From the NCBI RefSeq assembly GCF_006539185.1, contig NZ_BJMN01000032.1, forward strand, positions 1 through 64,000: a DNA stretch of 64,000 bases, written 5' to 3'. Shown piece by piece: positions 1 to 7,632 of the stretch. Every line of letters starts with the position of its first letter. Position 1 is the first letter of the stretch. Below the pieces are notes generated by a model. That model searched no databases. It was not told the origin of the DNA and worked only from the letters and a program-made list of their open reading frames with translations. The position numbers were made by a program, and so were the translations under genes. The stretch comes from Streptomyces gardneri (GTDB lineage Bacteria; Actinomycetota; Actinomycetes; Streptomycetales; Streptomycetaceae).

Positions 1-10
1 GCAGAGTCAA

Positions 11-37
11 GACCCCCTCACCATCGGTGAGGGGGTC
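11..37. terminator. Rho-independent-type hairpin
   Basis: A perfect 12-bp inverted repeat (GACCCCCTCACC / GGTGAGGGGGTC) with a 3-nt loop lies 4 bases beyond the stop codon of the truncated GH6 gene. It may also serve a gene to the left of the window. Confidence 0.8.
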
Positions 38-41
38 TTGG

Positions 42-719
42 TCATTCCCGGGGTCTCCCTCGGCCCGAACTACCGGGCGTTTCCGGCCAGTTCGTGACGT
101 TGACCGCGAAGCCGTCGGCCTCGGCGATCCCCGCCTCCTGGAGCGGGCCGCGCAGCTCCGCGGGACCGGCCCAGCCCGCGTTGCCCGCGTCCAGGTAGAC
201 CGTGGTGGCCGGCTGCCGCTTCAGCCGCAGGACGGCCGCCTTGAGCTCGTACCGCTCCCCGTGGTGCTGCTCCTCGGTGCAGCCGTCGACGACGTGCATC
301 ACGGCGTCCGGTTCCGGGACGACGGTCGCGCGCCGCGCCCCGATGCCCCGGGCGACGGCGTCGACCCAGGTGCGGTAGGCGGCGGGGTCCGCCGCGCCGC
401 CCGCCGAGTGCCGGCCGCAGTCGCGGTGCGGGATGTCGTAGAGGACGAGGAGCGCCTCGCGCCCGGCGCGGGTGGCGGCCTGGGTGAGGGCGCGGGTCTC
501 GGCCTCGGGCCGGTCGGAGCCGATCCACTCGGCCACCGGCCGGGAGGTGATCCGCCGCAGGAGCGCGGCCTCGGCGGTCCGGCCCGCGGCGAGGTGCGCC
601 GCCAGCTGCCGGGCGGCCTTGCCGTCGGGATTCACCCAGTACGGAGGGGGGGCGCGGGGGTGCGGGGTGACGTGCGGATATTCGGGGCCCCTCGGCACGT
701 ACGGACCGGTCGTCGTCAT
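42..719 (-). CDS. GH6 family glycoside hydrolase, truncated at the C-terminus
   Basis: 225 aa. The frame shows the N-terminal half of the GH6 endoglucanase/cellobiohydrolase barrel: YWVNPDGKAARQL near residue 27, YDIPHRDCG with the catalytic-type Asp100, VVPEPDAV with Asp138 (the family's proton donor position), VYLDAGNAGW and GFAVNVTNW. In intact GH6 enzymes about 100 more residues follow, including the distal Asp region. Here the frame stops 14 residues after NVTNW, in Arg/Gly/Pro-rich sequence next to a hairpin. No signal peptide is visible, although GH6 enzymes are normally secreted. ATG at 719 is chosen because conserved sequence begins shortly after it and an AGAGGG lies upstream; an in-frame extension to 893 is possible. 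It is probably a decaying or inactive gene. Confidence 0.7.
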   Translation of the reverse strand: MTTTGPYVPRGPEYPHVTPHPRAPPPYWVNPDGKAARQLAAHLAAGRTAEAALLRRITSRPVAEWIGSDRPEAETRALTQAATRAGREALLVLYDIPHRDCGRHSAGGAADPAAYRTWVDAVARGIGARRATVVPEPDAVMHVVDGCTEEQHHGERYELKAAVLRLKRQPATTVYLDAGNAGWAGPAELRGPLQEAGIAEADGFAVNVTNWPETPGSSGRGRPRE

Positions 720-911
720 CGTGACACGACAGCCCTCTGGGCCGGGCGAGGCAAGGCCTCTACAGTTTCCGGAACCCCGACCTCCCGCGGCCGGCACCGG
801 GCTCCTCCCGCCGCCCGTGAGCCCCGCGGTCGAGGACCGGACCGGCCGGTGGCGCCGCGGGACGCGACCCACCGGCCGGGCCCCGGTCGCCACGGGTCCC
901 GTGCCGGGGGC

Positions 912-1592
912 TCAGGTGCCCGTCGCCGTCGTCCCCGCGCCCGTGAGGTACGCCGAGACGACCACGTTCGCCGAGTACGTACCGTCCGTGCGGTCGAAGG
1001 TGCCGCCGCAGGTGATCAGGCGGAGCTCGGCGCGGCCGGGTTCGCGGCGGCCGTAGACCCGGGTCGCGTCGAAGTCCTCGCGCGGGAAGACCTGGACGTC
1101 GTCGACGGTGAACTCGGCGACCGTACCGTCCGTACGGGTGACCCGGACCTTCGCGCCGGGGCGGGCCGCGCTCAGTCCGTAGAAGACCGCCGGGCGGGTG
1201 TCGGTGTCGACGTGGCCGACGAGGAGGGCCGCCCCGGCCGCACCCGGCTGCGTGCCCGCGCCGAACCAGCCCACCGTGTGCGGCATCGAGAAGGGCGGCG
1301 GGTCGATCGCGCCCGTGCCGTCCAGGCCGCGCGCCACGATGGGCGCAGCGATGCCGAGGGACGGGACCTCCACCCGCCGGGGTTCGGCGGGGGCGAGCGG
1401 GGCGTGGGCCGGGGGGAGCGCCACGCCGAGCGGCCGGCCCACGGCGGCGATGTCGCCGTGGGTGGGCGCCGAGCTGCCCCCGGGGCCCTCCGTGACCTCG
1501 CGGCCCCAGAGCCAGAGCCCGAGGAGCAGCAGCGCCCAGGCCACACCGGTGACGAGTCGCCCGGTGCCCGCCGGGCGGGTTCCGGACGACAT
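912..1592 (-). CDS. Class F sortase
   Basis: 226 aa. One N-terminal membrane helix (about residues 13-30) is followed by an extracytoplasmic sortase domain. The catalytic His is in LLVGHVDT (His127) and the Cys in LITCGG (Cys195), the pattern of actinobacterial class F transpeptidases. The upstream gene, a secreted protein with a C-terminal membrane helix, ends 2 nt before this start, so the two form an operon and may be enzyme and substrate. The wall-anchoring role is known for the family; the pairing is inferred. Confidence 0.9.
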   Translation of the reverse strand: MSSGTRPAGTGRLVTGVAWALLLLGLWLWGREVTEGPGGSSAPTHGDIAAVGRPLGVALPPAHAPLAPAEPRRVEVPSLGIAAPIVARGLDGTGAIDPPPFSMPHTVGWFGAGTQPGAAGAALLVGHVDTDTRPAVFYGLSAARPGAKVRVTRTDGTVAEFTVDDVQVFPREDFDATRVYGRREPGRAELRLITCGGTFDRTDGTYSANVVVSAYLTGAGTTATGT

Positions 1593-1594
1593 CC

Positions 1595-2251
1595 TCAGTC
1601 CGAGCCCGTGCCCGTGCCCGTGCCGGAACCCGTACCCGTACCCGTACCGGAGGCGGCGGTGCGGCGGCGGGAGCTGCGGAAGGCGACCGCCACGGCCGCG
1701 AGGGCGGCCATGCCGAGGCCGAGCAGGGTGTACGGGGTGCCGAGGCCGCTCCCGGTCGTGGTCTGGGCGACTCCGGGGGCAGCCGGGGCGGCGAAGGCGG
1801 CGGTGCCGCCGCCGCCCGCGCGGACCGGGGCGACCGGGGTCGCGTGGTGGGTCGGCTCGTGCGTCGGCTCGTGCGTCGGCTTGTGGGTCGGCTGGTGGTG
1901 CTTGACCTGCACCGTGCCGACGTCCCCGTGGTCGTGGCCGTCACAGGTCACGGTGACCTTGTACGTACCGTCCTCGAGTCCGGACCGGATCGTGGTGTCC
2001 CCGAACAGCGGGGCGCCCCCACCGTCCCGGCCGGTCAGCTCCACGTCGGCGACGAACGCCCGGGACTTCGCGGCACCGGTCGTTCCCTTGCAGCCCTGGA
2101 CGCGGACGTCGACGTCGGCGCCGGGCGAGGCGGTGGACGGGGTGACGGTGGCCTTCACCCCGTCGTGGGCGTACGCGCCACCGGCCGTGGGTGCCAGTAC
2201 GAGCACCAAGGCCGCCCCTGCGGCACGGAGAGCAATGGAACAGATGCGCAT
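1595..2251 (-). CDS. Secreted, C-terminally membrane-anchored protein, likely sortase F partner
   Basis: 218 aa. A Sec signal peptide ends near AYAHDG (residue 29). A beta-rich domain of about 90 residues follows with two cysteines (VQGCKG, VTCDG) that could form a disulfide. Then comes a His/Pro/Thr linker of PTHEPTH repeats, an Ala/Gly-rich stretch, a C-terminal membrane helix (TLLGLGMAALAAVAVAF), an Arg-rich stop-transfer and a low-complexity GTGTG tail. No clear LPxTG motif is seen; the context with the downstream sortase suggests a non-canonical sorting signal. The start at 2251 has an AGGAGGT ribosome site 4 nt upstream. Specific function unknown. Confidence 0.8.
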   Translation of the reverse strand: MRICSIALRAAGAALVLVLAPTAGGAYAHDGVKATVTPSTASPGADVDVRVQGCKGTTGAAKSRAFVADVELTGRDGGGAPLFGDTTIRSGLEDGTYKVTVTCDGHDHGDVGTVQVKHHQPTHKPTHEPTHEPTHHATPVAPVRAGGGGTAAFAAPAAPGVAQTTTGSGLGTPYTLLGLGMAALAAVAVAFRSSRRRTAASGTGTGTGSGTGTGTGSD

Positions 2252-2324
2252 CGTGACCTCCTGGTACTGGCAGGTTCACCCGGATCGGCGCTCTTCGCAT
2301 CCGCAGGAGGCGGGCGGGGCGTGG

Positions 2325-3104
2325 TTACACGCGGTCGACGATGTCCGCGATCGAGTCGACGATCTTGGACGGGCGGAACGGGAAGCGGTCGATCTCGGCC
2401 TGGCTGGTCAGGCCCGTCAGGACGAGGAAGGTCTGCATGCCCGCCTCCAGTCCGGCCAGGATGTCGGTGTCCATCCGGTCGCCGATCATCGCGCTGGACT
2501 CGGAGTGGGCGCCGATCGCGTTGAGCCCGGTGCGCATCATGAGCGGGTTCGGCTTGCCCGCGAAGTACGGCTCCTTGCCGGTGGCCTTCGTGATGAGCGC
2601 GGCGACGGAGCCGGTGGCCGGGAGCGGGCCCTCCAGGGAGGGGCCGGTCTCGTCGGGGTTGGTGCAGATGAAGCGGGCGCCGGCGTTGATGAGGCGGACG
2701 GCCTTCGTCATCGCCTCGAAGGAGTACGTCCGGGTCTCGCCGAGGACCACGTAGTCCGGGTCGTGGTCCGTGAGGACGTAGCCGATGTCGTGGAGGGCCG
2801 TGGTGAGGCCCGCCTCGCCGATGACGTACGCCGTGCCGCCGGGGCGCTGGTCGTCGAGGAACTTGGCGGTGGCGAGGGCCGAGGTCCAGATGTTCTCGAC
2901 GGGCACTTCGAGGCCCATGCGGGCGAGGCGGGCGTGCAGGTCGCGGGCCGTGTAGATCGAGTTGTTCGTGAGGACCAGGAAGGGCTTCCCGGTCTCCCGC
3001 AGCTTCTTGATGAACGCGTCGGCGCCGGGGATCGGAACGCCCTCGTGGATGAGGACGCCGTCCATGTCGGTCAGCCAGGATTCGATCGGCTTGCGCTCTG
3101 CCAT
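2325..3104 (-). CDS. HAD-IIA family hydrolase (NagD-like phosphatase)
   Basis: 259 aa, the usual length. HAD motif I is LTDMDGVLIHEG (nucleophile Asp13, acid/base Asp15), motif II is LVLTNNS, the motif III lysine is in FAGKPNPLMM and motif IV is MIGDRMDTDI. The C2a cap lies between motifs II and III, as in NagD and 4-nitrophenylphosphatases. It acts in the cytoplasm on small phosphorylated metabolites; the substrate cannot be read from sequence. It stands alone, with a hairpin at 3142-3179 just upstream and no same-strand gene close enough to be in an operon except the sortase pair 70 nt downstream. Confidence 0.93.
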   Translation of the reverse strand: MAERKPIESWLTDMDGVLIHEGVPIPGADAFIKKLRETGKPFLVLTNNSIYTARDLHARLARMGLEVPVENIWTSALATAKFLDDQRPGGTAYVIGEAGLTTALHDIGYVLTDHDPDYVVLGETRTYSFEAMTKAVRLINAGARFICTNPDETGPSLEGPLPATGSVAALITKATGKEPYFAGKPNPLMMRTGLNAIGAHSESSAMIGDRMDTDILAGLEAGMQTFLVLTGLTSQAEIDRFPFRPSKIVDSIADIVDRV

Positions 3105-3141
3105 GGGTGCGGGACTCCTGCCGTACAGACGTGCGGTGTTC

Positions 3142-3179
3142 TGGGGGCGCCGCGACAGCGCTGTGGCGACGCCCCCAGG
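3142..3179 (-). terminator. Terminator of the secreted phosphatase gene
   Basis: Inverted repeat CTGGGGGCG...CGCCCCCAG with a GC-rich extension, 37 nt beyond the phosphatase stop and before the HAD gene start. Confidence 0.65.
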
Positions 3180-3183
3180 GTAG

Positions 3184-3247
3184 TCAGGAAGCCGTGTCCT
3201 TGACCCCGTCGGTGATCAGGAAGCCGTGACCCTGACCCCGTCGACCG
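3184..3247. repeat. Imperfect 32-bp tandem duplication over the phosphatase stop codon
   Basis: Bases 3184-3215 and 3216-3247 match at 26 of 32 positions (26 of the first 28). The downstream copy would encode TDGVKDTAS followed by a stop, resembling the true C-terminus DGVRVTAS. The end of the coding sequence was therefore duplicated in tandem. Confidence 0.8.
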
Positions 3248-4760
3248 TCCAGTACCAGTTGTTGGCGCCGGTGTAGCGGAAGCGGAAGCTCACGCTGGAC
3301 GCCCCGGCGGGGACGTTCACGGTGAGCGACTGGGGCTGGGAGATCACGTCGGAGGTGTAGCTCTTGACGACGGTCGGGGTGCCGCCGTTGAAGCTCGCCA
3401 GGACCTGGGCGGACTGGCTGCCCTCCTGGCGGTAGAAGGTGGTGAAGTCCAGGGTCGCCCGGGTCGCGTCGGAGACGCCGTACGCGGGGGTCACCAGGGT
3501 CGAGTCGTACGTACCGGAGAAGGACTTGTCGGCCCACTCGTCGGAGTCGGCGACGGCGAAGACGCCCCGGGCGCGGACGTTGAGCTCGCGGGACTGGTCG
3601 CGCTGGGCGCGGGACCAGAACTCGTCGGTGGCGAAGGACCAGCCCCGCCACTCGGTCATGCCGCCGGTGCCCATGGCGTTGTTGATGACGGACCAGCCGC
3701 TGGGCGCGGTGTGGGTGAAGCCGAGGATCCCGGCGGGGATGCCGGTCTCGTCGACGCGGCCGGAGAGAGATCCGTAGAGCGCGTCGAAGGGGTCGGTGGA
3801 GCGCTGCTGGACCGGCTTGCCGTCGAGGCCCCAGGACGGGTCGGGGACGATGCCGAGCTGGTGGAAGACGGTGGCGGCGACGTCGACGAGGCGGGTGTCG
3901 ATCGGGCGGGCGCCGGCGGCGATGCCCGGGCCCTGGGCGAGGACGAAGGTGCGGCGCTCCTCGATGGAGGAGCCGCCGTGGCCGCCGCCGTCGGTGTGGC
4001 CGTGGTCGGTGGTGACGATGACCGTCCAGCGCTCGGTGGCGTACGCCGGGCGGGCCTTGATCGCGGTGAGGAGACGGCCCAGGTAGGCGTCCTGGACGTC
4101 GATGGCGTCGAGGTACTTGCTGTGCGCGGCGCCGTAGTTGTGGCCGATCTCGTCGGTCTCGCCGAAGTAGACGAAGAGGACGTCGGGGTTCTGGTTGCGG
4201 AGGACGTCCTCCGTGGCCTCGGTGATCACGAGGTCGTTGACGACATAGTTGTTGTTGTGGACGAGCTTGGCGTCGGCGCCGGGGGTGACCGTGCCGTGGG
4301 TGTCCAGCTCGGGCCAGTCGACGGCGGCGAAGAGCGAGAGCTCGGGGCGGACCTGGTGCAGTCGGGCGAGGAAGCCGGGGTACCTGGCGTAGTTCTTGCC
4401 GGTGAAGGTGTTGTCCTTCACGCCGTGCTTGTCGGGCCAGACGCCGGTGGAGATCGTGGACCAGCCGGGGCCGGAGGAGGTGGCGGCCATCGGGTTCGCG
4501 TAGAGCAGGGAGCGGCCGAAGGTGCCGTTGGCCATCAGGGACTTGAGGTTCGGGGCCTTGGCGGCGTCGATCCTGTCGTACCGCAGGCCGTCCATGCCGA
4601 CGACGAGCACCTTGTCCTTGCTGGTGCCGTCGGGGAGCGTGGGCGCGGCGGTGGTGGCCGCGTGGGCGGCGGGGGCGGTGAGCGCGCCGGTGGCGGCGAC
4701 GGCCGCGGTGGCACCGGCGGCGGCGAGCACGGTGCGGCGGGAGATGCCGGTGTTCGGCAT
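3216..4760 (-). CDS. Secreted alkaline phosphatase superfamily protein (type I phosphodiesterase/pyrophosphatase-like)
   Basis: 514 aa. A Tat signal is present (SRRTVLAAAGATAAVAATG, cleavage near AHAAT). The catalytic domain carries metal ligands VVGMDGLRYD, nucleophile region SGPGWSTISTG, FGETDEIGHNYG and VTTDHGHTDGGGHGG, the order seen in phosphodiesterase/nucleotide pyrophosphatase members of the superfamily. The last 140 residues look like a beta-sandwich ending NNWYWTVDGVRVTAS, probably a binding module. ATG 4760 follows GGAGG; an upstream ATG at 4802 would precede the Tat motif awkwardly. A 35-bp element at 4830-4864 matches one in front of the AEP operon at the same distance from the start, so the enzyme may release Pi or AEP from phosphonate-containing molecules outside the cell (inference). 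Confidence 0.88.
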   Translation of the reverse strand: MPNTGISRRTVLAAAGATAAVAATGALTAPAAHAATTAAPTLPDGTSKDKVLVVGMDGLRYDRIDAAKAPNLKSLMANGTFGRSLLYANPMAATSSGPGWSTISTGVWPDKHGVKDNTFTGKNYARYPGFLARLHQVRPELSLFAAVDWPELDTHGTVTPGADAKLVHNNNYVVNDLVITEATEDVLRNQNPDVLFVYFGETDEIGHNYGAAHSKYLDAIDVQDAYLGRLLTAIKARPAYATERWTVIVTTDHGHTDGGGHGGSSIEERRTFVLAQGPGIAAGARPIDTRLVDVAATVFHQLGIVPDPSWGLDGKPVQQRSTDPFDALYGSLSGRVDETGIPAGILGFTHTAPSGWSVINNAMGTGGMTEWRGWSFATDEFWSRAQRDQSRELNVRARGVFAVADSDEWADKSFSGTYDSTLVTPAYGVSDATRATLDFTTFYRQEGSQSAQVLASFNGGTPTVVKSYTSDVISQPQSLTVNVPAGASSVSFRFRYTGANNWYWTVDGVRVTAS

Positions 4761-4803
4761 GTCGGGTCCTCCGTGGAATTCCGTGGAAGGGGGCGGTGGC
4801 ATG

Positions 4804-4833
4804 CCAACGCCCCTGATTTCTCAGGGGCGTTGG
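4804..4833 (-). terminator. Terminator of the AEP transport operon
   Basis: Perfect 13-bp stem CCAACGCCCCTGA / TCAGGGGCGTTGG with a 4-nt loop, 60 nt beyond the stop of the substrate-binding protein gene. Confidence 0.8.
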
Positions 4834-4864
4834 TCCGTACCCGTTATCTTTCCGCGATCAACGG
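4830..4864 (-). promoter_or_regulatory. 35-bp element shared with the AEP operon promoter region
   Basis: Aligned without gaps to 10571-10605 with 26 of 35 bases identical, including the 11-nt core ACCCGTTATCT. It lies 70-104 nt upstream of the phosphatase start, against 75-109 nt upstream of the FAD oxidase start. Probably a shared operator or promoter; the GntR protein encoded at 10630-11397 is the obvious candidate. Confidence 0.6.
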
Positions 4865-4892
4865 AGGCTTTCCAGAGTCGTACGGTGAACTC

Positions 4893-5951
4893 TTAGCTTC
4901 CGGTCGCGGACTTCCACGCGTCGACGTACGTCTTGAGGTTCTTGTCGATGTCGGACCAGTCCGGCTCGAAGATCTCGACGCCTTCGAGGAGCTTGGCGAG
5001 TTCGATCGCGTTGGCGTCGGTGGGCTTGACGTCCTTGCGGGCCGGGAAGCCGCCGCCGATGGCGCTGACCTCGCGCTGGGCCTGCTCGCTCAGCATGAAG
5101 TCGAGCAGCTTCTTGCCGTTGTCGGCGTGCGGGGCCTTGTCGACCAGGCCGGCGGCGTACGGCAGGGCGAAGGTGGTCGGCCTGCCGGTGCCCTTCGCCG
5201 GGAACCAGATGCCGAGGTTGGGCATGGACCGGGCCTGGGCGTAGTTCATCTGGACGTCGCCGTTGGCGACGAGCAGCTCGCCCTTGTCGACCTTCGGGGC
5301 GAGCTTGGAGGTGGAGGAGGACGGGCCGACGTTGTTGGCCTGGAGCTTCTTCAGGTACTCCATGGCCGGCTCCTGGCCGCCGAAGTCGTGCATGGCCTTG
5401 ATGAGGACGGCGGTGCCGTCGCCCGCGACGCCGGGGGTCGAGTACTGGAGCTTGTTCTTGTACTTCGCGTCGAGCAGCTCCTCCCAGCTCTTGGGGGCGG
5501 CCGGCAGTTCCTTCTTGTTGTGGATGAAGCCGAAGTAGTTGTTGACGACCGAGGTCCACTTGCCGTCGCCGGACTTGTCGCCGCCGCCGACCTGGTCGGC
5601 GCCCTCGGGCTTGTACGCCTGGAGGAGGCCCTTGGAGTCGGCCTGCTGGATGAAGGGCGGCAGGGTCACGATGACGTCGGCCTGGGTGTTGCTCTTCTCG
5701 CGGAGGGCGCGCTGCACCATCTCGCCGGAGCCGCCCTCGACGTACTCGACCTTGATGCCGGTCTTCTTCTCGAAGTCGGCGAAGACCTTGTCGTACCAGC
5801 CGTCGCGCGCCTCGCCCTTGAGGCCGTCGGCGCTGTAGACGGTGACGGTCTTCGCGTCGGACGCGGCGGAGGAGCCGCCGCAGGCGGTGAGGGTGGCGGC
5901 GAGGGCGAGAGCGCCGGTGACGGCGGCGATCGGCTTGGCGTGCGTAAGCAT
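4893..5951 (-). CDS. phnS: 2-aminoethylphosphonate ABC transporter, substrate-binding lipoprotein
   Basis: 352 aa. A lipoprotein signal peptide (AVTGALALAATLTACGG, lipobox Cys near residue 24) is followed by a type II periplasmic-binding fold of the iron/thiamine/AEP family: TVTVYSADGLKGEARDGWYD, VEYVEGGSGEM and GTGRPTTFALPYAAGLV. It captures the substrate outside the membrane for the two permeases encoded upstream (5982-7632). AEP specificity is inferred from the phosphonatase-like hydrolase and FAD oxidase in the same operon. The start ATG 5951 follows AGGAGAG. Last gene of the operon, with a terminator at 4804-4833. Confidence 0.88.
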   Translation of the reverse strand: MLTHAKPIAAVTGALALAATLTACGGSSAASDAKTVTVYSADGLKGEARDGWYDKVFADFEKKTGIKVEYVEGGSGEMVQRALREKSNTQADVIVTLPPFIQQADSKGLLQAYKPEGADQVGGGDKSGDGKWTSVVNNYFGFIHNKKELPAAPKSWEELLDAKYKNKLQYSTPGVAGDGTAVLIKAMHDFGGQEPAMEYLKKLQANNVGPSSSTSKLAPKVDKGELLVANGDVQMNYAQARSMPNLGIWFPAKGTGRPTTFALPYAAGLVDKAPHADNGKKLLDFMLSEQAQREVSAIGGGFPARKDVKPTDANAIELAKLLEGVEIFEPDWSDIDKNLKTYVDAWKSATGS

Positions 5952-5981
5952 GGCGTCGTTCTCTCCTGATGACGGGTGTGG

Positions 5982-6779
5982 CTAGCGGAAGGAAGCTCTC
6001 GTACGGATACGGGAGACGGCGAGCAGGGCCAGCAGGGTCGCGGCCATGAGGATCACGGCGAGCGCCGAACCGGTGAAGAGCGAACCCCGGTCGGTGGCAG
6101 TGAAGATGAGCACCGGAAGCGGCAGCCAGTCCGGCGGGTAGAGCATCATCGTGGCGCTCAGCTCGCCCATGGAGAGGGCGAAGCAGAGCCCGGCCGCCGC
6201 GTTCAGGGACGGCAGCAGGAGCGGGAGCCGCACCCGGAGCAGGACGTACGAGGGGCGGGCGCCGAGGCCGGCCGCCGCCTGCTCGTACATCGGGTCGAGG
6301 CGGCGGACGGCCGCCGACACCGACTGGTGGGCGAAGGCCGTGACGAGCACGGTGTGCGCGAGGATCACGATCCAGCGCGTGCCGTTGAGGAGCACCGGCG
6401 GCTGCGAGAAGGCGACGAGGACGGCGAGTCCGACGACGACGGACGGCACGGCGACCGGCAGCATGAACAGGGCGTCGAGGATCCGGCGGCCCCGCCTGCC
6501 CATCGCGGCGGAGGCGAGCGCCGCCCAGGTGCCGACGGTCAGCGCGACCAGGCTCGCGGTGACGGCGGTGACCAGGCTGGTGGTGAGCGCCTGGAGGGAC
6601 TCTCCGCGTACGGCCGCCGTGTAGTGGGCGGTGGTGGGACCGGAGGGGAAGGCGCCGGACCAGTGCGTGGAGAACGAGGCGGCGACGATGACGAGCAGGG
6701 GCAGGGCGAAGAGCGGGACGAAGAGGACCGCGAACAGCGCCCACGCCGTCCACCTGCCCGTACGGCTATGCACCAGCAC
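5982..6779 (-). CDS. phnV: AEP ABC transporter permease 2
   Basis: 265 aa with about six membrane helices. It has the binding-protein-dependent permease (EAA) loop near ASVLGARPSYVLLRVRLPLL-type sequence: AAAGLGARPSYVLLRVRLPL. GTG start at 6779, overlapping the end of the other permease gene by 14 nt. It forms the membrane channel with the 6766-7632 product and is driven by the 7625-8677 ATPase. The symbol follows the Salmonella phnSTUV nomenclature and is a best guess between phnU and phnV. Confidence 0.82.
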   Translation of the reverse strand: MLVHSRTGRWTAWALFAVLFVPLFALPLLVIVAASFSTHWSGAFPSGPTTAHYTAAVRGESLQALTTSLVTAVTASLVALTVGTWAALASAAMGRRGRRILDALFMLPVAVPSVVVGLAVLVAFSQPPVLLNGTRWIVILAHTVLVTAFAHQSVSAAVRRLDPMYEQAAAGLGARPSYVLLRVRLPLLLPSLNAAAGLCFALSMGELSATMMLYPPDWLPLPVLIFTATDRGSLFTGSALAVILMAATLLALLAVSRIRTRASFR

Positions 6780-7632
6780 GGCGGCTCACCCCCCGGTAGA
6801 GGACGTAGAGGCCCACGGAGAGCGCGATGTTGACGACGGCGACGACGCAGGCGGCGGCGTAGTCGGATTCGAGGATCGCCTTGCTGTAGACGAGCATCGG
6901 GAGGGTCGTGACGCCCTTGGCGCCGGTGAAGAGGACGATCCCGAACTCGTTGAGGCACATGACGAGGACGAGGCTGCCGCCGGCGGCGAGCGCGGGCAGC
7001 GCCTCGGGCAGGATCACCTGCCGGATGATGCGGATCGGCCTCGCGCCGAGGGAGGACGCCACCTCCAGCTGGGCGGTCTCCAGTTGGGAGAAGGCGGCGA
7101 GGAGGGGGCGCATCACGAAGGGCGTGAAGTACGTGATCTCGGCGAGGAGGACGCCCCAGGGCGTGGTCAGGAACCGGAAGGGGCCCGTCGCGTCGCCCGT
7201 GACGTCCGTCCAGACGCCGTTGGCCATGCCGACCGTGCCGTAGAGGAACAGCAGGGCGAGCGTGACCAGGAAGGACGGGAAGGAGAGGAAGACGTCGATG
7301 AACTTCGCCACCGCCCTCCCGCCGGGGAAGGGCACGAAGGCGATGACGAGCGCGAGCGCGAAGCCGAGGACCAGACAGCCGGCCGTGGAGGCGACGGCGA
7401 GCCACACGGTGGTGACGAGCGCGTCGCGGAACGACTCGGAGGCGAGGACGCCGGCGTAGGCGCCGGGTGCCAGGGACTCCTGGACGACCAGCGCGAGGGG
7501 GTAGAGGAAGACGAGCGCGAGGACGGCGACGGGCGGCAGTGCCCAGACCCAGGTGGGGAGCGAGCGGGGCGCCCTCGCTTCGGGCGCGGCCGGGGCGGCC
7601 ACGGTCACCGCTCCGGGCGAGGCGCTAGCCAT
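6766..7632 (-). CDS. phnU: AEP ABC transporter permease 1
   Basis: 288 aa with about six membrane helices after a 30-residue Ala/Pro-rich cytoplasmic N-terminus. The EAA motif for contact with the ATPase is EVASSLGARPIRIIRQVILP. The family annotation of close relatives is 2-aminoethylphosphonate ABC transporter permease. It overlaps the ATPase gene by 8 nt and the following permease gene by 14 nt, so the importer genes are translationally coupled. Confidence 0.85.
   Translation of the reverse strand: MASASPGAVTVAAPAAPEARAPRSLPTWVWALPPVAVLALVFLYPLALVVQESLAPGAYAGVLASESFRDALVTTVWLAVASTAGCLVLGFALALVIAFVPFPGGRAVAKFIDVFLSFPSFLVTLALLFLYGTVGMANGVWTDVTGDATGPFRFLTTPWGVLLAEITYFTPFVMRPLLAAFSQLETAQLEVASSLGARPIRIIRQVILPEALPALAAGGSLVLVMCLNEFGIVLFTGAKGVTTLPMLVYSKAILESDYAAACVVAVVNIALSVGLYVLYRGVSRRAGA

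Noticed and set aside
27..3203. Very long open frame on the plus strand across the GH6, sortase and HAD genes
   Set aside because: It is the antisense of several well-supported minus-strand genes; high G+C removes stop codons in such frames. Its composition is Arg/Gly/Val-rich without motifs.
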